Notes under the pieces: model-generated
Database searches by the model: none
Seen by the model: only the letters and a program-made list of their open reading frames with translations
What the model was told of the DNA's origin: nothing
Translations under genes and position numbers: made by a program
Source of the DNA: Caulobacter sp.
GTDB taxonomy: Bacteria; Pseudomonadota; Alphaproteobacteria; Caulobacterales; Caulobacteraceae
Assembly: GCA_030652755.1 (NCBI GenBank)
Contig: JAUSPV010000047.1
Span: 1 to 36,850, forward strand
Direction: 5' to 3'
DNA: 36,850 nucleotides
Shown: positions 6,997 to 14,248 of the stretch, one piece after another
How positions within the stretch are numbered: position 1 is the stretch's first letter
How the letters are laid out: the number at the start of each line of letters is the position of its first letter

Positions 6997-7634
6997 AAGC
7001 TCGTCCCATCCTGTTCTCCGCCCCCATGGTCCGCGCCCTGCTGGCGGGGACGAAGACGCAGACTCGGCGGGTGGTGAAGCCTCAGCCCGACAGCGTCAAA
7101 GCCCTCGGTCGGGACGACGCGCTCGTGCCTTACAGGGTGGCCGCGCCCCCCGCCGACATGCCGAGCGCAAGGATGGAGGTGCCGATCCTCTGCCCCTACG
7201 GCCAGCCCGGCGATCTGCTGTACGTCCGCGAAACGTGGGCGGCCGACGGTCAAGGGGGCGTGCGGTACTACGCCACCGACGACGTGCACGATCTGCGCCG
7301 AAAGCGCGTCAGCATCCACATGCCCCGCTGGGCCTCCCGCCTGACGCTGGAGATCACCGACGTCCGGGTGGAGCGGTTGCAGGACATCAGCGAGGCGGAT
7401 GCGCTGGCCGAGGGCATTCAGCGTTGGCCAGACGGGCGCTTCGCTGGAGATGACCACGATCCCGATCCCAACCGCCTCGCCGCCACTTCGGCAGTCGGAG
7501 CCTACTCGCTGCTCTGGACCCACATCAACGGCCCCGGCTCATGGGACGCCAACCCGTTTGTCTGGGCCGTGTCCTTCCGCGTCCACCGGACGAATGTCGA
7601 CCAGGTGCTGACCCACCTCGGGGCGGCGGCATGA
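6993..7634 (+). CDS. ASCH/PUA-like phage protein
   Basis: 213 aa. The opening RPILFSAPMVRALLAGTKTQTRRVVKPQP, then CPYGQPGDLLYVRETWA and a late SLLWTHINGPGSWDANPFVWAVSFRV, are the conserved blocks of a phage ASCH-like protein family. These proteins belong to the EVE/ASCH/PUA fold group, which binds RNA or modified bases. It is placed just downstream of a DNA C5-methylase-like gene, so a reader/writer relationship is conceivable but untested. The family is widespread in phages of Gram-negative bacteria and its exact function is not established. Confidence 0.7.
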   Translation: MKARPILFSAPMVRALLAGTKTQTRRVVKPQPDSVKALGRDDALVPYRVAAPPADMPSARMEVPILCPYGQPGDLLYVRETWAADGQGGVRYYATDDVHDLRRKRVSIHMPRWASRLTLEITDVRVERLQDISEADALAEGIQRWPDGRFAGDDHDPDPNRLAATSAVGAYSLLWTHINGPGSWDANPFVWAVSFRVHRTNVDQVLTHLGAAA

Positions 7635-7912
7635 CGGTGGCTGAGCGCACTCCCTGCAGCGTCCCGTTCTGTCGCCGATCCGTCGCTGGTCGATGGGCTG
7701 GCTATCTCTGCGGCGATCACTGGCGGCTGGTCGACAGGGACCTGAAGCGCCTGCGCACCAGGCTCCGCCGTCGATTCATGAAGCGCGGCGAGGTGCTGAC
7801 CATCAAGGGCGGATGGCGCTGCCTGACTGACCGCGCCGCCCGCGCCGAAGCCGGCATCTGGCGTCGGATGGTTCGGCAAGCCATCGAGCGAGCAACCGGG
7901 GTCTCCGCATGA
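7631..7912 (+). CDS. Zinc-ribbon-like small basic phage protein, 93 aa
   Basis: The start is ATG 7631 (coupled), not the ORF-track 7541. Residues ~8-30 contain CSVPFC and YLCGDHW, a C-x4-C plus C-x2-H arrangement able to bind one zinc ion. This is followed by a very basic helix, LKRLRTRLRRRFMKRG, suggesting nucleic acid binding. The remainder is also Arg rich. Function unknown. Confidence 0.6.
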   Translation: MTVAERTPCSVPFCRRSVAGRWAGYLCGDHWRLVDRDLKRLRTRLRRRFMKRGEVLTIKGGWRCLTDRAARAEAGIWRRMVRQAIERATGVSA

Positions 7913-8037
7913 AGGCCCTCCGCTTCACCCTGATCCTGGCGCTCTCCGCCCTTGCCTGCGGGATGGCCGTGGGCGTCCTGATCTTCGCGCCGGCCCAGCC
8001 GCGCCTCACTTCAACCGACGAAGGACACCGCGGATGA
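7909..8037 (+). CDS. Small single-pass membrane protein, 42 aa (below ORF-track cutoff)
   Basis: ATG 7909 overlaps the previous stop (ATGA) and the TGA at 8035-8037 overlaps the next ATG. The peptide begins MKALRFTLILALSALACG and continues AVGVLIF: a basic start followed by a hydrophobic stretch of about 23 residues, then a polar tail. It could be a membrane anchor or a secreted/lipoprotein-like peptide (LACG resembles a lipobox). In phages such peptides can be superinfection-exclusion or lysis-accessory proteins, but nothing decides this here. Confidence 0.55.
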   Translation: MKALRFTLILALSALACGMAVGVLIFAPAQPRLTSTDEGHRG

Positions 8038-8603
8038 CCACCGCCTTCCCCCTCTCCTGGCCCGACACCATGCCGCGCACCCAACGTCGCGAGGCCGGGA
8101 AGTTCACGGCCACCCTGGCGGCGGCACTGGACAACGTCGAGACCAGCCTGCGCCGGTTCGGTGCGGACAGCGGCAAGCCGGTGACCAACATCGTGCTCTC
8201 GTCGAACGTGTCCCTCGGCGTGAACAAGCCCGATGATCCCGGCATCGCCGCCTGGTTCACATGGGAAGGCCAGCAGCTCTGCATCGCCGTCGACCGCTAC
8301 CAGACGCCGGCGGCCAACCTGCAGGCCATCCACCACATCCTGGAGGCTCGCCGCGTCGAGCTGCGCCACGGCACGCTGAACCTGGTCCGGGCGACCTTCC
8401 AGGGGTTCAAGGCCCTGCCGGCGCCGCCGGGCTCGCACTGGACCGAGATCCTGAACCTGCCGATCACGGCGACGGCCGACCAGATCAAGGCCAAGCACCG
8501 GGAGCTCGCCAAGACCGCCCATCCGGATCAGGGCGGCTCTCAGGAACAGATGGCCCGGCTGACCGACGCTCGTGACCGCGGGCTGAAGCAGGTGGCGGGA
8601 TGA
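8034..8603 (+). CDS. Phage J-domain protein
   Basis: 189 aa. The N-terminal ~130 residues form an unrecognised domain (begins TTAFPLSWPDTMPRTQRRE). The C-terminal ~60 residues are a J domain: HWTEILNLPITATADQIKAKHRELAK, then the diagnostic AHPDQGG (HPD tripeptide) and a final helix. J domains stimulate the ATPase of the host Hsp70 chaperone DnaK, so the protein may recruit DnaK to a phage replication or recombination complex. The domain at the C-terminus rather than the N-terminus is usual for this phage group. Confidence 0.75.
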   Translation: MTTAFPLSWPDTMPRTQRREAGKFTATLAAALDNVETSLRRFGADSGKPVTNIVLSSNVSLGVNKPDDPGIAAWFTWEGQQLCIAVDRYQTPAANLQAIHHILEARRVELRHGTLNLVRATFQGFKALPAPPGSHWTEILNLPITATADQIKAKHRELAKTAHPDQGGSQEQMARLTDARDRGLKQVAG

Positions 8604-8965
8604 CCGAGTCTGTCGACCACACAGCCCGTCTTCGCCGCATGAGAGACAATCTGAAGGGCGCGCCGGGCATTGAACTTCGCAAGGACCGCCGGGCGCTGGC
8701 GTGGGCGCTGGACAAGCTCGCGCGTGCCAGATCGGACGCGCTGACCGAGGCCGCCGACTATGCGGCCTTCTATGCCGAGGAGCGGATGCGCCTCTGCAGC
8801 GACACCATCATGCTTGATCCCGTCTTCTCGGGTGGCGAGATCACTCCGGACAGCCTCGCCAAGTCCCGCGAGCTCCAAGTCGACGGCACGATCAACTCGG
8901 CCAGCTATCACGCGGCCACGCACATCGCCGAGCACCTGCGGAAGCTGGCGGAGGGTGTCGGCTGA
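8600..8965 (+). CDS. Hypothetical phage protein, 121 aa
   Basis: Coupled ATGA start. Mostly helical and charged, with an N-terminal basic segment (RLRRMRDNLKGAPG) and a central ALTEAADYAAFYAEERMRLC. The C-terminal helix HAATHIAEHLRKLAEGVG ends exactly where the excisionase-like gene begins. No motif recognised. Strong third-position GC and coupling support coding. Confidence 0.6.
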   Translation: MTESVDHTARLRRMRDNLKGAPGIELRKDRRALAWALDKLARARSDALTEAADYAAFYAEERMRLCSDTIMLDPVFSGGEITPDSLAKSRELQVDGTINSASYHAATHIAEHLRKLAEGVG

Positions 8966-9369
8966 TGCTCGACCAGGCCCTCGCCTGCACATCTCCTGAC
9001 CGTCTGCCCCTGCGCATGACGGCCCAGGAGGTGTGCGCGCTCGGCCGGTTCTCCATGAACACCCTCGCCCGGAAGCGGAAGGCGGACCCCAATTGGCTGC
9101 CGCCGTCCACAGTCCAGGGCGGACGATCCACAATTTTCGACCGGCCAGCCGTTCTCAAGGCGCTCGGCCTCACCACGGATGGAGCGCCCCATGCCCCGGC
9201 GGGCGACGAATGGACATTTGACCCCGATGCCTTCCGTGCTGCTCGATCTCGGCCGGTACGTGACCGTGCGGCCGCGCAAGGACGGGACCGCGCGGGTGCT
9301 GTTCGAGGTTCCGGCCCGGCTCCGGCCCTCCGGCTGGTCACCGGCGATTCCGCTTCCGATCGGCGGTGA
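8965..9369 (+). CDS. Excisionase-like HTH protein overlapping the integrase start
   Basis: 134 aa. Residues ~15-70, LRMTAQEVCALGRFSMNTLARKRKADPNWLPPST, then GRSTIFDRPAVLKALG, fit the winged-helix layout of phage Xis/AlpA proteins. The last ~60 residues are Arg/Ala rich, lie in a different frame over the integrase 5' end and may be dispensable. Position directly before int supports an excisionase or directionality role. The overlap of more than 140 bp with int is unusual, so the true C-terminus could be earlier in relatives. Confidence 0.6.
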   Translation: MLDQALACTSPDRLPLRMTAQEVCALGRFSMNTLARKRKADPNWLPPSTVQGGRSTIFDRPAVLKALGLTTDGAPHAPAGDEWTFDPDAFRAARSRPVRDRAAAQGRDRAGAVRGSGPAPALRLVTGDSASDRR

Positions 9370-10354
9370 GCGCCGCGGCGACCTGACCGACGCGGACGAG
9401 GTGTCGAGGATCCAGGCCGACGCAATCACGATGCTGGCGAAGCTTAGGGCCGCTCGGCTCGGTCGCGAGGTCGAGAGCCCGGCCCGCTCAATGCCGGTGC
9501 TGATCCGATCCTGGCAGTCCACCCAGCGGTTCAAGGACAAGAAGCCCAAGACGCAGAAGGGCTACGAGTACCACGCGGGCATTATCAGCGATTGGTCCGC
9601 TAGCATCGGCCACCCGCCGGTCGAGCGCCTGAAGCTGGAGAGGATCGAGGAGTTCCTCGCCTTCTACGACGACCGCCCGACGACGCGCCGGCACCTGAAG
9701 ATCGTCCTGAGCATGCTCATGGACCGCGCCATCCAACTCGAATGGAGGACCTCAAACCCGCTGGCCACGATCAAGATGGGGGCGCCAAAGTCGAGCGTCA
9801 CGATCTGGGAGCGGACAGACGTCGATACGCAGGTCGCCCGCGCTCGCGAAGCCGGCCAGCCCTCGGTCGCCGCGATCATCCTCACCGAGTGGGAGATCGG
9901 CCAGCGGATCACCGACGTGCGGCGATTTCGGCACGGCGCCGACTACGCCGGCGGCGCCTTCCGCTTCTGGCAGGACAAGACCAACAGCTGGGTCACCATC
10001 CCGGTCAGCACGGAGCTCCAAGCGCTCATCGAGGAGGTGCGCGATCCGGACAGCCTCTACCTGTTCACCGACGCGGCGACCGGCAAGCCGTGGGACGAAC
10101 AGCGCTTGGGCCACGTCTTTCAGGACATCCGGGGCGAAGGCTGCGCACTTCAGCTTCGCGCCCTGCGCCACAGCTGCGTCGTCCAACTCGCGCGGAGCGG
10201 CGTTGACATCCCCGGCATCTGCAGCATCACCGGCCACTCGCCCACGGCGGCGACCAACATCCTCAAGCTCTACCTGCCCCGCGACAATGTCCTGGCCTGG
10301 CAGGCGCAGACGAAACGGGGCCTGATCAAGAAGGTTCGGCGAACGAAAGTCTGA
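9191..10354 (+). CDS. int: Tyrosine recombinase (phage integrase)
   Basis: 387 aa from ATG 9191, chosen because GGAG lies six bases upstream; 9179 (track) and 9227 are alternatives. Residues ~90-165 look like an N-terminal SAM-like core-binding domain (SWQSTQRFKDKKPKTQKGYEYH). The catalytic domain follows: EIGQRITDVRRFR carries the first Arg, FWQDKTNSWVTIPVS the Lys, LRALRHSCVVQLARSG the second Arg, ICSITGHS the His, and LKLYLPR the Tyr nucleophile. The first His of the usual HxxR is replaced by Arg (RALR). The gene ends 84 bp before a tRNA-Lys of opposite strand, consistent with integration into the tRNA 3' end. Confidence 0.9.
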   Translation: MPRRATNGHLTPMPSVLLDLGRYVTVRPRKDGTARVLFEVPARLRPSGWSPAIPLPIGGERRGDLTDADEVSRIQADAITMLAKLRAARLGREVESPARSMPVLIRSWQSTQRFKDKKPKTQKGYEYHAGIISDWSASIGHPPVERLKLERIEEFLAFYDDRPTTRRHLKIVLSMLMDRAIQLEWRTSNPLATIKMGAPKSSVTIWERTDVDTQVARAREAGQPSVAAIILTEWEIGQRITDVRRFRHGADYAGGAFRFWQDKTNSWVTIPVSTELQALIEEVRDPDSLYLFTDAATGKPWDEQRLGHVFQDIRGEGCALQLRALRHSCVVQLARSGVDIPGICSITGHSPTAATNILKLYLPRDNVLAWQAQTKRGLIKKVRRTKV

Positions 10355-10382
10355 CGGTCATCCGACCGCGAGTCTGACGGTC
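10348..10382 (+). repeat. Two direct copies of AGTCTGACGGTC, 23-bp spacing
   Basis: AGTCTGACGGTC occurs at 10348-10359 and again at 10371-10382; the first copy contains the integrase stop codon. A part-copy in inverted sense (GACCG) lies between them. Paired short direct repeats next to int and the attachment site are typical of integrase arm-type or excisionase binding sites. That assignment is inference. Confidence 0.5.
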
Positions 10383-10438
10383 TGGCTGCTCGGCCGAAGC
10401 CCGGCGCTCGCAACGCCAAGCGCCGTCTCGTTTTCGAT

Positions 10439-10513
10439 TGGTAGGCCGGGTGGGGGTCGAACCCACGACCATTCGATTAAAAGTCGAATGCTCTACCACT
10501 GAGCTACCGGCCC
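10439..10513 (-). tRNA. tRNA-Lys (anticodon TTT), probable integration target
   Basis: The reverse complement reads GGGCCGGTAGCTCAGTGGTA..., a full cloverleaf. The acceptor stem GGGCCGG/CCGGCCT has a terminal G-U pair; the D arm is GCTC/GAGC. The anticodon stem ATTCGA/TCGAAT has loop CTTTTAA (TTT = Lys), the T arm carries TTCGACC, the discriminator is A and CCA is encoded. The 3' end faces the integrase, so the 3' half of this gene is the likely attachment core, with its partner copy beyond the left edge of the window. Confidence 0.95.
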
Positions 10514-10632
10514 GCTCGCGAAGCAGCGGCTGTGCCGGTTCGAAGCGGCGCGGACCATAGTGGCGGCGGTCCGGCGCGGCAACCCGCCGTAATGGCTTTC
10601 CGCTGCGTCCGGCGCATGATTATGCTGTCGCC

Positions 10633-11235
10633 ATGCGTACACTTCTCACTGCCCTCGCCTGCCTGTCGCTCACGGCCTGCGCCAGCCTCGGCAGTTCGCC
10701 GCCTCCGGGACGCGTCCAGACCACCGATCAGGTCAACCGCGGAAGTGTCACCGGCGCCGTCAGCGCGCCGGCCCGCGACCTGAACATGCTGCGAACCAAG
10801 ATCCCGCAGGTGTTGCTCGATGCGCTGGAGGATCCTTACAGGCGGCCCAACCCGGCGACCTGCACCGAGATCATCGCCCAGGTGCGACCGCTGTACGAGG
10901 CGCTCGGCGCCGACATTGACGACCCCGCCTCCGGAGGTGATGAGCGCGACCTGATCGACAAGGGCCGCGACGCCGCAGGGGAGACGGCGCTGGGGTTCGT
11001 CGCCGGGGCCGCGCAGGACCTGATCCCGCTGCGCAGCTGGGTGCGGCGGCTGTCGGGCGCCGAGCAGCACGACCGACTGGTGCGGGCGGCGATCACCGCC
11101 GGCGGCATTCGCCGCGGCTACCTCAAGGGTCTGGGCGAATCGCGCGGCTGCAACCCGCCGGCCACGCCCAGCCACCTGAAGTCCAGCCTGCCACAGGAAC
11201 CGCCCCGCAAGGGACCTAGGTATCCGGTCAAGTAA
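10633..11235 (+). CDS. Putative lipoprotein, 200 aa
   Basis: The N-terminus MRTLLTALACLSLTAC is a short basic plus hydrophobic signal ending in a lipobox LTAC, so Cys16 would be lipidated. The mature part contains RDLNMLRTKIPQVLLDALEDPY, followed by CTEIIAQVRPLYEALG. A later segment, ALGFVAGAAQDLIPLRSWVRRLSG, is amphipathic and might associate with membrane. Cys77 or nearby and Cys154 could form a disulfide. Conserved hypothetical envelope protein; no specific function recognised. Convergent with tgt. Confidence 0.75.
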   Translation: MRTLLTALACLSLTACASLGSSPPPGRVQTTDQVNRGSVTGAVSAPARDLNMLRTKIPQVLLDALEDPYRRPNPATCTEIIAQVRPLYEALGADIDDPASGGDERDLIDKGRDAAGETALGFVAGAAQDLIPLRSWVRRLSGAEQHDRLVRAAITAGGIRRGYLKGLGESRGCNPPATPSHLKSSLPQEPPRKGPRYPVK

Positions 11236-11246
11236 GAGGCCGCTAC

Positions 11247-11258
11247 GCTTCGCGAAGC
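11247..11258. terminator. Short dyad between convergent genes
   Basis: GCTTCG/CGAAGC forms a 6-bp perfect dyad between the ends of the lipoprotein gene and tgt. It has no loop and no T tract, so a role as a bidirectional terminator is only a possibility. Confidence 0.25.
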
Positions 11259-11264
11259 AGGCGC

Positions 11265-12377
11265 CTACTTCACATGCCGCGCCCGGAACTCCCGCCGGAA
11301 CGCCTCGAACGTCCCCGCTGAAATGGCGGCGCGCATGGCGGCGGTCAGGGCCTGGAAGAAGGCGATGTTGTGCCAGGACAACAGCACCTGGCCGAGGATT
11401 TCGTCCGACCGCACCAGATGGTGCAGATAGGCCTTCGAATAGTCCCGGCTGGCCGGACAGTCGCTGTCCTCGTCCAGCGGCGTGTCGTCGTCGGCGAAGC
11501 GGGCGTTCTTCATGTTGATCGCCCCGTCCCAGGTCCAGGCCTGGCCGTGCCGGCCCGAACGGGTCGGCAGCACGCAGTCGAACATGTCCACGCCGCGCGC
11601 CACCGCCTCGACCAGGTCGATCGGCTTGCCGACGCCCATCAGGTAGCGCGGGCGGTCGGCCGGCAGCATGGCCGGGGCGTAGTCGAGCACCGCGCACATG
11701 CCCTCATGCCCCTCGCCCACCGCCAGCCCGCCGATGGCGTAGCCGTCGAAACCGGTCTCGATCAGCCGCTCCGACGATTCCCGGCGCAGATTTTCGAAGG
11801 TCGAGCCCTGCTGGATGCCGAACAGGGCCTGGGCGTCGCGGGCCCCGAACGCCGCCTTGGACCGCGCGCCCCAGCGGGCGGAGAGCTCCATCCCCTGCCG
11901 CGCCCGCGCCTCCTCGGCCGGCCAGGCGACGCATTCGTCCAGCTGCATGACGATGTCGCTGCCCAGCAGGTCAGCCTGGATCTCCATCGAGCGCTCCGGC
12001 GTCAGCACATGTTTTGAACCGTCCAGGTGGCTGGCGAAGGTCACGGCCTCCTCGGTCACCTTGCTGATCCCCGACAGGCTCATGACCTGAAAACCGCCGC
12101 TGTCGGTGAGGATGGGCCTCTCCCAGCGCATGAACCGGTGCAGGCCGCCCAGCCGCTGCACGCGCTCGGCCGTGGGCCGCAGCATCAGGTGGTAGGTGTT
12201 GCCCAGGATGATGTCGGCGCCGGTCGCCCTCACCTGGTCGACGGTCAGGGCCTTGACGGTGCCCGCGGTGCCGACCGGCATGAAGGCCGGCGTGCGGATG
12301 TCTCCGCGTGGGGTGCGCAGGACGCCCGTGCGGGCGGCGCCGTCGGTGGCGGAGATGTTGAAGGGGAAAGCGGCCAT
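11265..12377 (-). CDS. tgt: Queuine tRNA-ribosyltransferase (TGT)
   Basis: 370 aa. Exchanges guanine-34 for the queuine precursor preQ1 in tRNAs with GUN anticodons. Diagnostic motifs: [37 protein letters not shown] (general acid/base Asp), FGIQQGS, GGLAVGE and [15 protein letters not shown] (nucleophile Asp and tRNA-binding loop). The usual zinc site CxCx2C...H is degenerate: the segment reads [18 protein letters not shown], retaining one Cys of three, with SWHNIAFF supplying the His. The start ATG overlaps the queA stop (ATGA), so the two genes are translationally coupled. Confidence 0.95.
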   Translation of the reverse strand: MAAFPFNISATDGAARTGVLRTPRGDIRTPAFMPVGTAGTVKALTVDQVRATGADIILGNTYHLMLRPTAERVQRLGGLHRFMRWERPILTDSGGFQVMSLSGISKVTEEAVTFASHLDGSKHVLTPERSMEIQADLLGSDIVMQLDECVAWPAEEARARQGMELSARWGARSKAAFGARDAQALFGIQQGSTFENLRRESSERLIETGFDGYAIGGLAVGEGHEGMCAVLDYAPAMLPADRPRYLMGVGKPIDLVEAVARGVDMFDCVLPTRSGRHGQAWTWDGAINMKNARFADDDTPLDEDSDCPASRDYSKAYLHHLVRSDEILGQVLLSWHNIAFFQALTAAMRAAISAGTFEAFRREFRARHVK

Positions 12378-13471
12378 CAGGGCGCGCGGAATAGCAGGCT
12401 TGAATCCCCGTAGGAATAGAAGCGGTAGCCGGTAGCGATGGCGTGGTCGTAGGCCTCGCGCATCACAGTCTGGCCGGCGAAGGCGCTGACCAGCATGAAC
12501 AGCGTCGATTTGGGCAGGTGGAAATTGGTCATCAGCACGTCGGCCGCCCGGAAGCGGTAGCCCGGGGTGATGAAGATCGCCGTCTCGTCCGCCCAGGGCG
12601 CGATCACGCCGTCCTCGCCCGTGGCGCTCTCCAGAAGCCGCAGCGAGGTGGTGCCGACGCAGACGATGCGGCCGCCCGCCGCTCGCACGGCGTTCAGCGC
12701 GGCGGCCGTGGCGGCGCTGACCTCGCCGTACTCGGGATGCATGCGGTGGTCGGCGACGTCATCAACCTTTACCGGCAGGAAGGTGCCGGCTCCGACATGC
12801 AGCGTCACGAAATGCTGCGAAACGCCCGCGGCAGCCAGTCGCGCCAGCAGATCGGGGGTGAAATGAAGTCCCGCCGTGGGGGCCGCCACCGAGCCGTCCT
12901 CGCGCGCATAGACGGTCTGGTAGTCGGTGCGGTCCTGATCGTCCTCGCCCCGCTTGGCGGCGATGTAGGGCGGCAGCGGCATGTGCCCCCGCGTGTTGAT
13001 CGCCAGGTCGAGGTCGGGCCCGGACAGGTCGAAGGCCAGCACCACCTCGCCGCCCTCGCCCTTTTCCACCACCGTGGCGTCCAGCAGCGCGCCCTCGCAG
13101 CCGCGATCGCTCGCGGCGCCAAAGCGGATCCGGTCGCCGGCCTTCAGCCGCTTGCCCGGCCGCATGAAGGCGCTCCAACGGTCCGGCGACAGACGCTTGT
13201 GCAGCGTCGCCTCGACCGCCACCGGCGAGCCGTCGCCGCCACCCTCGCCGCGGCCCTCCCGCAGGCCGTCCAGCCGGGCCGAGATCACGCGGGTGTCGTT
13301 GAAGACCAGGGCATCGCCCGCCCGCAGCATTGAGGGCAGGTCGCCGACCGTCAGGTCCTGGCGTCCCTCGCCTGGCCGGATGACAAGCAGCCGGGCGCTC
13401 TCGCGCGGGCTGGCCGGCCGCAGCGCGATGAGATTCTCGGGGAGATCGAAGTCGAAGTCAGACAGACGCAT
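12377..13471 (-). CDS. queA: S-adenosylmethionine:tRNA ribosyltransferase-isomerase
   Basis: Start set at [16 protein letters not shown] (13471), the normal QueA N-terminus, six codons inside the track ORF; 364 aa. Family blocks visible: [77 protein letters not shown] and [13 protein letters not shown], then YRFYSYGD. It transfers and isomerises the ribosyl moiety of SAM onto preQ1-tRNA to give epoxyqueuosine, the step after Tgt. Operon queA-tgt. Confidence 0.95.
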   Translation of the reverse strand: MRLSDFDFDLPENLIALRPASPRESARLLVIRPGEGRQDLTVGDLPSMLRAGDALVFNDTRVISARLDGLREGRGEGGGDGSPVAVEATLHKRLSPDRWSAFMRPGKRLKAGDRIRFGAASDRGCEGALLDATVVEKGEGGEVVLAFDLSGPDLDLAINTRGHMPLPPYIAAKRGEDDQDRTDYQTVYAREDGSVAAPTAGLHFTPDLLARLAAAGVSQHFVTLHVGAGTFLPVKVDDVADHRMHPEYGEVSAATAAALNAVRAAGGRIVCVGTTSLRLLESATGEDGVIAPWADETAIFITPGYRFRAADVLMTNFHLPKSTLFMLVSAFAGQTVMREAYDHAIATGYRFYSYGDSSLLFRAP

Positions 13472-13569
13472 GGGCGGGCGAACCGCCACGTCCGCGCGCC
13501 TTCGTCAAGCGCGCGATGGACAACGCCGGCCGCGATACACACATTGACCGGACAACTCCGGGGTTCCTC

Positions 13570-14184
13570 ATGCGTCTTGTAATCGTTGCTCTGACTATCG
13601 GCGTCGCCGCCCTGACCACGGCCTGCAGCCGCAAGGCGGACAAGGCCGAGGCCCCGCCGTCCGCCGTCGCCGAGGCGCCGCCCGCCGCCGCGCCGGCCGT
13701 CGAGAGCCCGACCGTCGAGGTTTCACCGGGCTTCCGACACGAGGGGGCCTTCGACGCGTCCGGGTTCTATCTGGCATCCCAGCCCGTGCAGATCGGCGCC
13801 TATCGCCTGACCCATCTGGGCATAGGCGCGCCGAGCGACTTCCAGCAGTGGGAGAAAGGCGAGCGGGCCTCGGTGTTCGGACCCATCCTGCTGCAGTTCG
13901 ACGACGTCAGCAGCCCCGTCCAGACCAACGAGATGGGCGGGGAGACTCACACCGTCAGCGTCCGGGTCCTGCCCCAGGCCTACAGCCTGACGACCGGCAA
14001 GATGACCTTCAGGGGCGCCGATCCGAAGCTGGGCGAGGTGCTGTTCAGCGGCCAGTTCGATCCGTCAGCCCTGGCCCAGGCCCGAAACGAGGGCTCGAGC
14101 CAGGGTCCGGTCCTGCGCGGCCTGCTCAAAGTCGGCGAGGCGCCGGCGAGGCCGGTGGCCATGGTCTATTTCGTCGGCGAGTGA
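13570..14184 (+). CDS. Putative lipoprotein, 204 aa
   Basis: The start at ATG 13570 (MRLVIVALTIGVAALTTAC) gives a clean lipoprotein signal with lipobox LTTAC; the track start 13516 adds an unlikely hydrophilic leader. After a Pro/Ala/Glu linker (25-60), the mature domain EGAFDASGFYLAS..VQIGAYRLTHLGIG, then WEKGERASVFGPILLQFDD is beta rich. The conserved FRGADPKLGEVLFSGQFD lies near residue 150. No named family recognised. Transcribed divergently from queA with 98 bp between starts. Confidence 0.7.
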   Translation: MRLVIVALTIGVAALTTACSRKADKAEAPPSAVAEAPPAAAPAVESPTVEVSPGFRHEGAFDASGFYLASQPVQIGAYRLTHLGIGAPSDFQQWEKGERASVFGPILLQFDDVSSPVQTNEMGGETHTVSVRVLPQAYSLTTGKMTFRGADPKLGEVLFSGQFDPSALAQARNEGSSQGPVLRGLLKVGEAPARPVAMVYFVGE

Positions 14185-14248
14185 CGCGGCGCCGAACCCG
14201 CGCGCGCCCTGCACCGACCGTGCACGAATCGCGTGCTAGACGGGGCGG

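Larger units (their letters stand above)
1..10438 (+). mobile_element. Right arm of a prophage or phage-like integrated element (left end outside window)
   Basis: All genes from base 1 to the integrase run rightward as one tightly overlapping series (ATGA, GTGA or TTGA junctions). The content is typical of a phage early/replication region: XRE repressor, RecE-like nuclease, RecT, DNA methylase, ASCH-like protein, excisionase-like HTH and tyrosine integrase. The integrase lies at the right edge beside a tRNA-Lys gene of opposite strand, the usual arrangement for tRNA-targeting elements. No structural or lysis genes are visible here, so they are either left of the window or absent. Base composition resembles the host, suggesting long adaptation to this lineage (inference). 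Confidence 0.85.

Noticed and set aside
10504-11697. 397-aa minus-strand ORF overlapping tgt and the tRNA region
   Set aside because: Out-of-frame with tgt, overlaps the divergent lipoprotein and runs into the tRNA; no recognisable motif.
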